NCBI GenBank assembly: GCA_963846635.1
Contig: CAWJXM010000015.1
Location: 1 to 64,000, forward strand
Length of the DNA: 64,000 bases
Origin: AP-15 sp963846635
GTDB taxonomy: Bacteria; Pseudomonadota; Alphaproteobacteria; ATCC43930; CGMCC-115725
Direction: 5' to 3'
Shown here: positions 18,049-26,438 of the stretch, piece by piece
How the letters are laid out: each line of letters begins with the position of its first letter
How positions within the stretch are numbered: the first letter of the stretch is position 1
Made by a program: the position numbers and the translations under genes
The notes under the pieces: model-generated
Told to the model about the DNA's origin: nothing
Databases searched by the model: none
The model's input: only the letters and a program-made list of their open reading frames with translations

Positions 18049-18531
18049 ATGGACAAGGTGCTCAGCCCGATAGCCGTCGTTGATGGTCGCGGCGCTATTT
18101 GCCGGGAGGTGATCGAATCCCTTCCGGAGTGGTTTGGCATACCGGCTTCAAACGAAGCGTTCGTTGTGGCGGCCGAAGGTCAGCCGATGCTGGCTTGCTT
18201 CGCACGGGGTGGCGGCGTGGTGGGCTTCGTGTCGCTGAGAACCCAAACAGCTGTCGCCACCGAAGTCCATGTAATGGGCGTCAAACGAGCATGGCATCGC
18301 CATGGGATCGGGCGAACCCTGATCGAAGCCGCCGTGCAGCTCGCGGTCTCCCACGGCGCCTGGTTTTTGACGGTCAAGACACTCTCAGCCGCGAACCCTG
18401 ATGCAAATTACGCCGCGACAAGACTCTTTTATGAAGCCGTTGGGTTTCTGCCGATCGAGGAATTTCCGACGCTGTGGAACGCCGATAATCCATGCCTCCT
18501 GATGCTTCGGTCCTTGGCGAGCTGCGGATGA
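18049..18531 (+). CDS. GNAT family N-acetyltransferase
   Basis: A 160-residue single-domain acetyltransferase. Motif A appears as VMGVKRAWHRHGIGRTLIEA, with the R-x-x-G-I-G acetyl-CoA pyrophosphate loop. Motif B follows as ARLFYEAVGF-like sequence (TRLFYEAVGFLPIEEF). The acceptor substrate is unknown. I chose the ATG at 18049 because upstream sequence in frame lacks family character. Its stop codon overlaps the start of a site-specific recombinase gene (ATGA), suggesting co-translation before the latter was disrupted. Confidence 0.85.
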   Translation: MDKVLSPIAVVDGRGAICREVIESLPEWFGIPASNEAFVVAAEGQPMLACFARGGGVVGFVSLRTQTAVATEVHVMGVKRAWHRHGIGRTLIEAAVQLAVSHGAWFLTVKTLSAANPDANYAATRLFYEAVGFLPIEEFPTLWNADNPCLLMLRSLASCG

Positions 18532-18784
18532 ACCAGCTCGTCCCGATCAGCTCGCCCGCCCTGCCGGCCCTCGTTGCCGCCGCCGGTGAGCGCGCCTCGC
18601 TGCGCTTCCTCGAATTCTTCGCCGCCAATATCCGCAATCCACATACGCGGCGGGCCTATTACCGAGCCGCGGTGGAATTCTTGGCCTGGTGCGCAAGCGC
18701 CGGCGTGCCGTCGATCGACGCCGTCCAGCCGGTGCATGTCGCCACTTGGATCGAGGCGTCGACGCGCGAGCTAGCCGCGCCCTC
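18528..18784 (+). pseudogene. Tyrosine site-specific recombinase, N-terminal fragment cut by IS5
   Basis: About 86 codons encode the SAM-like core-binding domain of a tyrosine integrase: LRFLEFFAANIRNPHTRRAY, then VEFLAWC and a HVATWIEA helix. The frame runs into the IS5 element at about 18785, and no catalytic domain is found on the far side, so the gene is truncated. The ATGA overlap with the GNAT gene suggests a former two-gene unit. Confidence 0.8.
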
Positions 18785-19893
18785 GACCGTGTTGCACGGA
18801 TGGGGCGCGCAAACGCGGTGACGCCAACCTCATCTGGGTTTATGCGATCCGGACATAGTTCGGTCGTCCGAATTCCAGCATCCGGTTCAAGGCGGCAGCA
18901 GCGATGGCGACTTCCGTGGCCTCGGTCTCGTCAGTACGCGATCGAAGGGCATCGCCGATCACGCGTTTGTATCGACCGATTGCGGCCTCGACCTTGGCCC
19001 GCAGATTGTAGCCACTCGCCTTTTGCCAGCCCATCCGACCGCGCTCGACGATCTCCTGGATGTGTCGGTCCCGCGGTGTCGGAGCGGTCGCGGCAGACGG
19101 ACCCGGGACTGCGGTTGCGCGCGGCGGCACGATGACGGCGGCATCCGGATGACGCTCGGCGACCGTCTCGTAAACGCGGTCCTGATCGTATGCACCGTCA
19201 GCCGTGAAGGACACCAGGGGACTGGTGAGCTGATCGAGCAGCGCGCCCGACCGCGCGGCATCGTCGCTCTCTTTCCTGGTCAGCTCGATCGCGACGATTT
19301 CACCGCTCTCGGCATCGACGCCGATATGCAGCTTAGGCCAGGATCGGCGGCGGGACATGCCGTGCTTTTCAACCAGCCATTCACCGGCTCCACCGAGCTT
19401 CAGACCGGTGCTGTCTACGAGCAAATGCAGCGGGCCGGTACCAGACCGGCGGAGCGGTGGCATTTCCAGCGTCTTGCTGCGGCGGCTCATTGTCGAGTGA
19501 TCCGGCACGGTAAGAGCGAGCCCGAGCCGTTCGACGACGGAGCCGATGAGCCCTTCGCTCTGCCGCAATGCGAGACCGAAGACCGCGCGCATCGTCAGCG
19601 CCGTGGTGATCGCCAGGGTCGAATAATGCGGTTGCCCGCCGGGCGTGGTTCGCGGTTCCGCCCGCCACGCCGCGATGGCCGCATCGGTGAACCAGACGGT
19701 CAGACTGCCGCGCCGCCGCAATGCTGCGTCGTACTCCGGCCGGTTCGTGACCCGATACCGAGGTCTCGGAATATGATGACGGTGTTCGGCATGGTGTTTG
19801 AACGGCACGGCAGAGAGTTTCCGGTTGTCAACGGCGCCAGCCTGGTCCGGTCAGGCCCTCCGCGGCAACCCAGCCGATCCCTGCAACAACGTC
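18785..19893 (-). mobile_element. IS5-family element, copy 1
   Basis: An 1109-bp segment nearly identical to 43169-44277. Imperfect terminal repeats share TGTTGCA and GGAT (left GTGTTGCACGGATGGGG, right GTTGTTGCAGGGATCGG read inward). Exact ends are uncertain by a few bases and no clear target duplication was found. It truncates a recombinase gene at its left and ends 10 bases from the stop of the antitoxin gene at its right. Confidence 0.85.
18840..19808 (-). CDS. IS5-family transposase, intact
   Basis: A 322-residue DDE transposase. The DUF4096-like N-terminus is absent; instead it begins MPFKHHAEHRHHIPRPRYRV and has the IS903/IS5 order: LLVDSTGLKLGG (first D), SFTADGAYD (second D), then a Gly-Trp-Gln-KASGYNLRAKVE segment giving the E, and RYKRVIGDALRSR. 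It is identical or nearly so to the product at 43224-44192, so both copies could be active. Confidence 0.9.
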   Translation of the reverse strand: MPFKHHAEHRHHIPRPRYRVTNRPEYDAALRRRGSLTVWFTDAAIAAWRAEPRTTPGGQPHYSTLAITTALTMRAVFGLALRQSEGLIGSVVERLGLALTVPDHSTMSRRSKTLEMPPLRRSGTGPLHLLVDSTGLKLGGAGEWLVEKHGMSRRRSWPKLHIGVDAESGEIVAIELTRKESDDAARSGALLDQLTSPLVSFTADGAYDQDRVYETVAERHPDAAVIVPPRATAVPGPSAATAPTPRDRHIQEIVERGRMGWQKASGYNLRAKVEAAIGRYKRVIGDALRSRTDETEATEVAIAAAALNRMLEFGRPNYVRIA

Positions 19894-19903
19894 ACGCCTG
19901 CAC

Positions 19904-20296
19904 TTAGCCCGGCTTGGCTTCCAAAGCGCGGCGCACGCCCTCCGGGTCGCGCGCGATCACGGTGAGATAGGCGCGCGCAGGTTGGTCGGGTTCGGAGCGG
20001 CCCTGTTCCCAATCGCGCAGCGTTCCAATGGGGATGTGATAGCGCCCGGCAAATTCCTCCTGCGTGAGGCCGAGAGCGCGGCGCAGGGTCTTGGCGCGCG
20101 GCACCTTGCGCGCGCGCTGAAATTCTTCCTCGGTCATCGGCCGTGCGTCGGGATCGGCAGCAGCCGCCGCCGCGATCTCGGCTTCGGTCATCGACCGCAT
20201 GGGTGTGTTCGGGAACGGCCGCTCGGTGCCGTCCGGCAGCACCTCAACGACGGTACCGTCACGACGCATTCTGGCGATAGTATCGGTCTTGTTCAT
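19904..20296 (-). CDS. XRE-type antitoxin partner of BrnT-like toxin
   Basis: A 130-residue protein. An N-terminal extension (about 1-60) contains a PMTEEEFQRAR helix resembling BrnA-type antitoxins. The C-terminal half is a helix-turn-helix: LRRALGLTQEEFAGRYHIP followed by IGTLRDWEQGRSEP. It would neutralise the toxin encoded just upstream and repress the operon. The ATG at 20296 lies inside the toxin gene, giving a 38-base overlap. The IS5 element sits 10 bases after the stop, so this gene escaped disruption. Confidence 0.8.
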   Translation of the reverse strand: MNKTDTIARMRRDGTVVEVLPDGTERPFPNTPMRSMTEAEIAAAAAADPDARPMTEEEFQRARKVPRAKTLRRALGLTQEEFAGRYHIPIGTLRDWEQGRSEPDQPARAYLTVIARDPEGVRRALEAKPG

Positions 20297-20546
20297 GTCG
20301 CTCCGCCCGCCGGGCTGAAATAATCCTGATCCGTTCACCGCGTTCGGTGTAGGTCACGTGCAGGATCACGCCCTCGCACATGCCCAAGAGGTTGCAGCGC
20401 TCCTCGCCGTAAGCCTCGCGCTCGTCGATCCATTCGATGGCGTACGGATCGGCGAATGCCTTGACAGCCTTGTCGAAAGCGATGCCGTGATCGCGCAGGT
20501 TCTCGGCCGCTTTCGCATCGCGCCACTCGAAATCCTCATCTTTCAT
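20259..20546 (-). CDS. brnT: BrnT-family toxin
   Basis: A 95-residue protein with the BrnT layout: FEWRDAKAAENLRDHGIAFD at the N-terminus, a central DPYAIEW..D and YGEERCNLLG segment, and the conserved ending RIRIISARRAERHEQDRYY. BrnT toxins are RelE-fold ribonucleases that block translation. Its antitoxin overlaps the 3' end. The promoter sits immediately upstream and includes a perfect palindrome. The start chosen is the only one giving a complete family N-terminus. Confidence 0.85.
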   Translation of the reverse strand: MKDEDFEWRDAKAAENLRDHGIAFDKAVKAFADPYAIEWIDEREAYGEERCNLLGMCEGVILHVTYTERGERIRIISARRAERHEQDRYYRQNAS

Positions 20547-20575
20547 ATAATACGGGATACCCGTACATTTTGCAA
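20547..20575 (-). promoter_or_regulatory. Promoter and operator palindrome of the toxin-antitoxin pair
   Basis: Reading leftward, TTGCAA (20575-20570), a 17-base spacer and TATTAT (20552-20547) form a good sigma-70 promoter. Between and touching the -10 is the perfect palindrome TACGGG-ATA-CCCGTA (20551-20565), a likely operator for the antitoxin. The -10 box directly abuts the ATG at 20546, so transcription would begin inside the annotated gene unless the start or the promoter assignment is off. Confidence 0.6.
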
Positions 20576-20696
20576 GTGTCTAGTGTGAATTATCGGAAGG
20601 CGACGGCCGGTTTTGCCGGATGAGTTCTGGTCATAAGTTACGGGAAGCGTAAGCCATTGATCGGACTAGCTCGCGGGAATTTCCCAGAAATGTTGA

Positions 20697-20910
20697 GACA
20701 CTGTTGGCGAAGTCGGCGGGCGGTGCCAGGGCTCACGCATGAGAAACCAAAGGTTGAGTATGATGCAGGGTTAGCATCTGTGAGTCCTCATCGGCGCTGA
20801 GAGAAGCAGCCGTTGCCAAACCAATGATCGTCGTTGCCGAGCAGGCTCAGCTACCAGAGCGATCTCATGCGTGAGCCCTGCGCGTAGTGAACGACTTCGC
20901 CAACAGTGTC
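20697..20910. mobile_element. 214-bp MITE with 19-bp terminal inverted repeats
   Basis: Perfect 19-bp terminal inverted repeats (GACACTGTTGGCGAAGTCG) are followed, after 12 divergent bases, by a second perfect inverted pair of 17 bp (AGGGCTCACGCATGAGA). The element is flanked by a 6-bp direct duplication TGTTGA (20691-20696 and 20911-20916). It has no coding capacity. It lies 155 bases upstream of the GMC oxidoreductase gene and could affect its expression. The parental autonomous IS is not present in this window. Confidence 0.85.
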
Positions 20911-21065
20911 TGTTGAATTTCGAAAGGGCTTGCGCGACGAGCGGTGCATCGCGGTTCCCGCCTCGAACGCGAACACGCAAATTCCAACTCGGGACACCTT
21001 GTGCAATGCCGCGCCGTTCGCATTCTCAAGCAAGGAGCTTGGAACGTACTTCGATGCGATGGCGG

Positions 21066-22721
21066 ATGGATGATTTCGACTACATTGTGGTTGGCGCCGG
21101 CTCGTCGGGCTGCGTCTTGGCAAACCGGCTGACCGAGGACGGCAAGTCACGCGTGCTGCTGCTGGAGTTCGGCGGCTCGGATCGCTCGGTATTGATTCAG
21201 ATGCCGGCCGCGCTGTCGATCCCGATGAACATGCCGAAATACAATTGGGGTTTTGCCAGCGAGCCGGAGCCGCATCTGGGCGGACGACAGCTGGCCACAC
21301 CGCGCGGCAAGGTACTGGGGGGTTCGTCCTCGATCAACGGCATGGTCTGGGTACGCGGCAACCCGCTCGATTTCGACGGCTGGGAAAAACAAGGCGCCGA
21401 GGGCTGGGGCTATCGCCATGTGCTGCCGTATTTCCGCCGCGCCGACGCGCACGAGGGCGGAGATCCGCAATACCGCGGCAGCGACGGTCCACTGCATAAC
21501 TGCTATGGGCGGCTGGACAATCCGCTTCATCACGCTTGGCTGCAGGCGGCACGGCAGGCCGGCTACCCGGCCACGCCGGACTGCAACGGCTACCAGCAGG
21601 AGGGTTTCGGACGCCTGGCCATGTCGGTGCACCGGGGACGGCGCTGGAGCACTGTCAACGCCTATCTGCGCCCGGCGCTGCGGCGGGGGAACTTGCGCGT
21701 TCTCACGCATGCGCGCGCGACCCGCGTGCTGTTCTCGGACCGGCGTGCCGTGGGTGTGGCGTATCACCGGGGCGGCGAGGAGCGCAAAGTGTCCGCGGCG
21801 CGCCACGTCATCCTGGCGGGCGGCCCGATCAATAACCCGCAGCTTCTGAAGTTGTCAGGGGTCGGGCCAGCCGGGGAGCTGCGCGCGCTGGGCATCGAGG
21901 TGGTTCAGGAGCTGCGCGGCGTGGGCGAGAACTTGCAGGACCATCTGGAGTTCTATTTCCAGGTGGAGTGTCACGAGCCGCTCACACTCTATTCGGCTAT
22001 GAGTCCACTGGCCAAGATGTGGATCAGCCTGCGCTGGCTGCTGCGCCATGACGGGCTAGGTGCCACCAACCATTTCGAGACCGGCGGTTTCGTGCGCAGC
22101 CGCGCCGGCGTGCACTATCCGGATTTGCAATACCACTTCCTGCCGCTTGCGGTGACCTATGACGGCAAATCGATAGCACCGGGCCACGGGTTTCAGGCAC
22201 ATATCGGGCCGATGCGCTCGCAAAGCCGCGGCTGGGTGCGGCTCGCTTCGGCCGACCCGGCAGAGGCTCCGCGCATCCGCTTCAACTACATGAGCCATCC
22301 GGACGACTGGACCGCGATGCGCGCAGCAGTGCGACTGACTCGCGAGATCTTCGCGCAACCTGCCTTCGACCCTTACCGCGGGCGGGAGATCCAGCCAGGT
22401 GATGCGGTGCAGACGGATGCCGAAATCGACGCCTTCGTGCGCGAAAAAGTCGAGAGCGCCTACCATCCATGCGGAACTTGCCGGATGGGGCGGACGGACG
22501 ATCCGTGGGCGGTGGTCGATCCGGCGTGTCGCGTGATCGGGGTAGAGGGGCTGCGAGTGATCAATTCCTCGATCATGCCGACGATCACGACCGGCAACCT
22601 GAATGCGCCCACCATCATGATCGGCGAGAAAGGCGCCGACCACGTGCGCGGGCGTGCGCTGCTGCCGGCCGCGAATGTACCGGTCTACGTGGCAGCGAAC
22701 TGGCAGAGCGCGCAGCGGTGA
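21066..22721 (+). CDS. GMC family FAD-dependent oxidoreductase (choline dehydrogenase-like)
   Basis: A 551-residue flavoenzyme. The FAD-binding GxGxxG is at residues 8-15 (VVGAGSSG). The GMC signature 1 region is seen as GKVLGGSSSINGMVWVRGN, signature 2 as GGPINNPQLLKLSGVGP, and the catalytic His region as AYHPCGTCRMG near the C-terminus, followed by INSSIMPTITTGNLNAPTIM. It oxidises alcohols to aldehydes or acids; the exact substrate is open. The ATG at 21066 is chosen because MDDFDYIVVGAG is the canonical N-terminus; an upstream extension to 20871 runs into the MITE. Confidence 0.9.
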   Translation: MDDFDYIVVGAGSSGCVLANRLTEDGKSRVLLLEFGGSDRSVLIQMPAALSIPMNMPKYNWGFASEPEPHLGGRQLATPRGKVLGGSSSINGMVWVRGNPLDFDGWEKQGAEGWGYRHVLPYFRRADAHEGGDPQYRGSDGPLHNCYGRLDNPLHHAWLQAARQAGYPATPDCNGYQQEGFGRLAMSVHRGRRWSTVNAYLRPALRRGNLRVLTHARATRVLFSDRRAVGVAYHRGGEERKVSAARHVILAGGPINNPQLLKLSGVGPAGELRALGIEVVQELRGVGENLQDHLEFYFQVECHEPLTLYSAMSPLAKMWISLRWLLRHDGLGATNHFETGGFVRSRAGVHYPDLQYHFLPLAVTYDGKSIAPGHGFQAHIGPMRSQSRGWVRLASADPAEAPRIRFNYMSHPDDWTAMRAAVRLTREIFAQPAFDPYRGREIQPGDAVQTDAEIDAFVREKVESAYHPCGTCRMGRTDDPWAVVDPACRVIGVEGLRVINSSIMPTITTGNLNAPTIMIGEKGADHVRGRALLPAANVPVYVAANWQSAQR

Positions 22722-22930
22722 CCGCGCTTATTTGCAACGGTTCCTGATACTTCCGTCAGCTCGCAAGCAACCCGAAAACGAACTGTTCAACGCGAAAGCC
22801 AACATATGGCTTGTTGAGGTTAACCCTAGAGAGACATCGCGCGAGACGCCAAAACCAATTGGATTGAAAATCGAGCTTTGGGACCGGTACCAGGGCAAGA
22901 TCTAGTAGCTAACGAGACATTTTGCCCTGT

Positions 22931-23561
22931 ATGTCGGTTTACGGATACGCCCGGGTCTCGACCCTCGATCAGGATCTCGCGATCCAGCGTGCCATCGAGG
23001 CAGCGGGCTGCGAGGTGATCCGCGCCGAAAAGGCGACCGGTGCCCGGCGCGACGGCCGAAGCGAATTACAGGCGCTGCTCGACTTCCTGCGCGCCGGCGA
23101 CACGCTCGTCGTCACCCGCATCGATCGGCTGGCTCGATCGCTGGAAGGACCTGGAGGACATCGTGCACGAGCTAAAGGCCGGGAGCGTTGCCTTGAAAGC
23201 GACCGAGCAGCCGGTCGACACTGGCACCGCCGCGGGCAAGGCGTTTCTCGACATGCTCGGCGTCTTCCCCGAATTCGAGACCAATCTGCGGCGCAAGCGT
23301 CAGCTCGAAGGCATCAGCGCCACCAAGGCGCGCGGCGTCTACAAGGGCCGCAAAACCTCGATCGATGCCGCCGAGGTTATGCGGTTGCACCGGAGGAGAA
23401 ACTCGGGTCCCGCGGCAATCGCGCGGCGCCTCGGCATCGGCCGCGCGAGCGTCTATCGCCTGCTCGGCCGGCAGGGTGGCGACATCACGGCAACCGGGGG
23501 GTGGGAATGCCGATCAGGGCTGAGATGCGCGGATTTTATCCGAGCGACTGGCCGGAAATAA
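22931..23561 (+). pseudogene. Serine recombinase (resolvase/invertase), frameshifted
   Basis: From ATG 22931, MSVYGYARVSTLDQDLAIQR is the resolvase N-terminus with the catalytic Ser in ARVST, and VVTRIDRLARSL follows. One extra G near 23143 then shifts the frame. The remaining part (KDLEDIVHELKAGSVALKAT, FLDMLGVFPEFETNLRRKRQ and a C-terminal helix-turn-helix with GPAAIARRLGIGRASVYRLL) continues in the next frame. A single-base correction would restore a roughly 200-residue recombinase. Confidence 0.85.
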
Positions 23562-23977
23562 GCCGAAAGGTACGGTTCGAGCGTGCCGGCGGCGTCTGCC
23601 AAACCTGCAGTCGGCCGCACGGAGCGAGAGTTCGCTGCCTGCCGGATGGCCGATGGTTCGATGCTGAACGAGGCACCTGGCTCAACGGCCGCGGCAGGCC
23701 GGCGCGCTGGCCTGATCTTCTCGAAACCGTGCAGATCCGCGAGACCCGGGTGATCCTGGCTGCGGCGCATCCCGATCACGATCCCCGGAACAATCGGCTG
23801 CGCAACCTGAGAAGCCTTTGCCAGCGCTGCCACATGATCCACGATCGTCCTTACCACAGGGCACAGCGACGGCTCACTTATCTGCTGCGTCGGGCACTCG
23901 GCGATCTGTTCCTCGGACCCTATTCGGTCTGCGTCGGAATTTACCAATCCGGCTCTCTGCAGCGATCAGTGAGCTAA
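23507..23977 (+). CDS. HNH endonuclease-like protein
   Basis: A 156-residue protein with zinc-ribbon-like Cys pairs (CQTC and CQRC) and an AAAHPDHDPRNNRLRNLRSL segment followed by LCQRCHMIHDRP. This is the HNH/beta-beta-alpha-metal pattern, with the DHD..NN block as the likely catalytic centre. A basic N-terminus (MPIRAEMRGFYPSDWPEISR) is characteristic of an alphaproteobacterial HNH group. The start overlaps the end of the recombinase gene. The role, whether mobile-element or defence linked, is not known. Confidence 0.75.
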   Translation: MPIRAEMRGFYPSDWPEISRKVRFERAGGVCQTCSRPHGARVRCLPDGRWFDAERGTWLNGRGRPARWPDLLETVQIRETRVILAAAHPDHDPRNNRLRNLRSLCQRCHMIHDRPYHRAQRRLTYLLRRALGDLFLGPYSVCVGIYQSGSLQRSVS

Positions 23978-24096
23978 TAAACTTAGGGATGAGAAAGCGG
24001 GTTCTTAATTCGCAAGAAACGACCGACGAGTGCGAAGAGAAGGCGGACCGTTCGGAATGCAACCTGGATGTTAGCACGGTAAGAAGGGGTGTAGGA

Positions 24097-24864
24097 TTGG
24101 CACGAGTATTCATAACGGGGTCATCGGACGGCCTCGGCCTGATGGCGGCCCGACTGCTAATCGAGCAGGGCCATCAGGTCGTACTGCATGGGCGGAACGA
24201 GGCTCGAAGTCGCGACGCCCTCGCGGCTGCGGCCGGCGCCGAAGAGGTCGTCTCTGGTGACCTCTCTACGATCGCCGGGGCAAGAACCGTTGCCGACCAA
24301 GTAAACAAGCTCGGCCGCTTCGATGCGGTAATCCACAATGCCGGCGTCGGCTATCGTGAGCGGCGGGTGGAGACGGAACCGGGAGTTCCGAGCGTTTTTG
24401 CTATCAATGTGCTTGCCCCCTACATTTTGACCGCGCTGATCGAAAAACCGAAGCGGCTGGTGTATTTGAGCTACGGGATGCACCGCGGCGTACGTCCGCG
24501 CCTGGACGATCTCCTCTGGACCAAGCGAGCCTGGGGCGGCTCGTCGGTCTACGCGGAGAGCAAGCTGTGCGATGTCTTGCTGGCTTTCGCCATCGCCCGT
24601 CGCTGGAAAGACGTCAAATCCAACGCACTGGAGCCCGGCTGGGTAGCGACAAAGATGGGCGGCCCTTCAGCGCCAGACGATCAGCATCAGGGATGTGTAA
24701 CCCAAGCATGGCTGGCTACAAGCGAAGACGAGTTGGCTCGTTCAAGCGGTGCGTATTTCTATCATCAGCGTCTTCGTTCGCCGAACCCGATCGCGAGCGA
24801 TGTCAGAGTTCAGGACGAATTGCTCGCCGAGTGCGGCCGTATCTCCGGTATCGTTCTCGACTGA
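24097..24864 (+). CDS. SDR family oxidoreductase
   Basis: About 255 residues with the short-chain dehydrogenase fold. ARVFITGSSDGLGLMAARLL is the TGxxxGxG cofactor loop, HNAGVGY is the NAG motif, and SVYAESKLCDVLLAF holds the catalytic YxxxK; the Ser position lies in LVYLSYGMHRG. NADP preference is suggested by HGRNEARS. I chose the TTG at 24097, preceded by AAGGGG, because it gives a normal N-terminus; an ATG at 23989 would add 36 atypical residues. An isoaspartyl peptidase gene follows 95 bases later. Confidence 0.8.
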   Translation: MARVFITGSSDGLGLMAARLLIEQGHQVVLHGRNEARSRDALAAAAGAEEVVSGDLSTIAGARTVADQVNKLGRFDAVIHNAGVGYRERRVETEPGVPSVFAINVLAPYILTALIEKPKRLVYLSYGMHRGVRPRLDDLLWTKRAWGGSSVYAESKLCDVLLAFAIARRWKDVKSNALEPGWVATKMGGPSAPDDQHQGCVTQAWLATSEDELARSSGAYFYHQRLRSPNPIASDVRVQDELLAECGRISGIVLD

Positions 24865-24959
24865 CCAGCCAGCGCGCACACGCTGGTCAGCAAGCTGAGG
24901 CGAGATTCGGGTCACAACGGGGTATCTGCGGGCAGCGGGTCTGGGGGCAATGAACTGCT

Positions 24960-25925
24960 GTGATATCGACCAGCGGCACCATAGGGGAATTCGCTCTCGC
25001 GGTTCATGGCGGTGCCGGAACGATCCGTTGCGACGAGACAACGGCGGCTCGCACACCTTCTTACCATGAGGCTCTATACCGAGCATTGGTGGCCGGCCGC
25101 GAAGTCCTCGCGGACGGTGGCAATGCGCTTGATGCCGTGACTCAGGCCGTCGTCGTGCTCGAAGATGATCCGCTTTTCAACGCGGGACGGGGCAGCGTTT
25201 TCACTGCCACCAGCACCCAGGAAATGGATGCTGCGCTAATGGATGGCCGCGATCTTCGCGCTGGCGCCGTGGCCGGCATCTTCGGACCGCGCAACCCCAT
25301 TTTGGCGGCGCGTGCGGTCATGGAACACTCGCCCTGCGTTTTCCTGGTTGGGGAGGGTGCCCTCGCGTTTTGCCGCGATCAGGGCATCGTCTTCGCTGAA
25401 CCCGACTATTTTTACACCAAAGAGCGCTGGCGTGCGTTACATACCGAGATCGAGCGCCGCCGTCGTGGCCTCGCCGAAGATGACGACGAGCAACGCCGGC
25501 ACGGGACCGTGGGTGCGGCTGCGCGCGACTGCAACGGCGATCTCGCCGCTGCCACCTCGACCGGAGGGATGACCGGCAAGATGCCGGGCCGGGTTGGCGA
25601 CAGCCCGATCATCGGTGCCGGCACCTATGCTCACAATGCAACCTGCGCGGTTTCTGCGACCGGCCATGGCGAGATGTTCATGCGCTACGGCGTCGCCTTC
25701 GAGATCGCCGCCCGGATACGCCACGCCGGTCTATCACTTGATAAGGCGGCGCGCGCCGTCATCGATGAGTTGGGCGAATTCGGCGGGCACGGCGGGGTGA
25801 TTGCCGTCGACCGCACCGGCGGGTTGGCCCTGCCGTTCAACACTACCGGAATGTACCGTGGTTATGCCCTGGCCGATGGCAAGATCTACACCGGCATCTG
25901 GAACGAGCCCTACCGAGAGTGGTGA
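24960..25925 (+). CDS. Isoaspartyl peptidase / plant-type L-asparaginase
   Basis: A 321-residue Ntn-hydrolase precursor. FALAVHGGAGTI is the family start, and RRHGTVGAAARD contains the autocleavage site, with Thr183 becoming the N-terminal nucleophile of the beta subunit. TSTGGMTGKMPGRVGDSPII and GAGTYA are substrate-binding segments. It hydrolyses isoaspartyl dipeptides and L-asparagine. The start codon is GTG. Length is normal. It could share a transcript with the SDR gene, but the link is weak. Confidence 0.9.
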   Translation: MISTSGTIGEFALAVHGGAGTIRCDETTAARTPSYHEALYRALVAGREVLADGGNALDAVTQAVVVLEDDPLFNAGRGSVFTATSTQEMDAALMDGRDLRAGAVAGIFGPRNPILAARAVMEHSPCVFLVGEGALAFCRDQGIVFAEPDYFYTKERWRALHTEIERRRRGLAEDDDEQRRHGTVGAAARDCNGDLAAATSTGGMTGKMPGRVGDSPIIGAGTYAHNATCAVSATGHGEMFMRYGVAFEIAARIRHAGLSLDKAARAVIDELGEFGGHGGVIAVDRTGGLALPFNTTGMYRGYALADGKIYTGIWNEPYREW

Positions 25926-26438
25926 ATATCCAAACTCACTGAATACCGCATATCCGTGCGGAGGCAAGCCACCGGGGATAATAGCGCCCGAGGCGGGATG
26001 ATCGGCAAATTCGCTTACCTCTATTGCCGATCAAGGGGGTACGTTGCCGTAAGATGTGACCGAGACATCCATAAATACCTCCAATAACCTCCAATGGAAA
26101 TGAATGGAGACTGCATTCCACGACGAGCCGTTGGTCTTCCTCGGCGCCGCAGATTCCTCAGCAACGGTGCCAATACAGCGGCTCGCCTGCACGTCATTTC
26201 TCCGGCACCCCGGCTTGTCGCAGGCCAGCAAGCCACTACACGTAGCGTGCATTGTGGTGCCCGTGCTTCGTCGTGACCGCCGGCCCAGTAGAATTCGGCT
26301 TCATTTCATGATCGTGTGATCAACCCATGGGCGTACCCGGCGTTGAGAGTGTCTGCCTGAGTGGGAGCGGTGGAATTCGTTGACGATCAGTCCCACCTCA
26401 TTTCAGTGTGAGCATTCCACTGGATTCCAGGAACTTAA
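25926..26438. other. Intergenic region without a recognised gene
   Basis: About 510 bases with no family-like reading frame. The last part probably holds the promoter and long 5' leader often seen before cold-shock genes, but no specific element was identified. Confidence 0.4.

Noticed and set aside
19023..19907. A roughly 290-codon plus-strand frame across IS5 copy 1 (and at 43407-44384)
   Set aside because: An antisense shadow of the intact IS5 transposase; no ribosome-binding site or recognisable domain.
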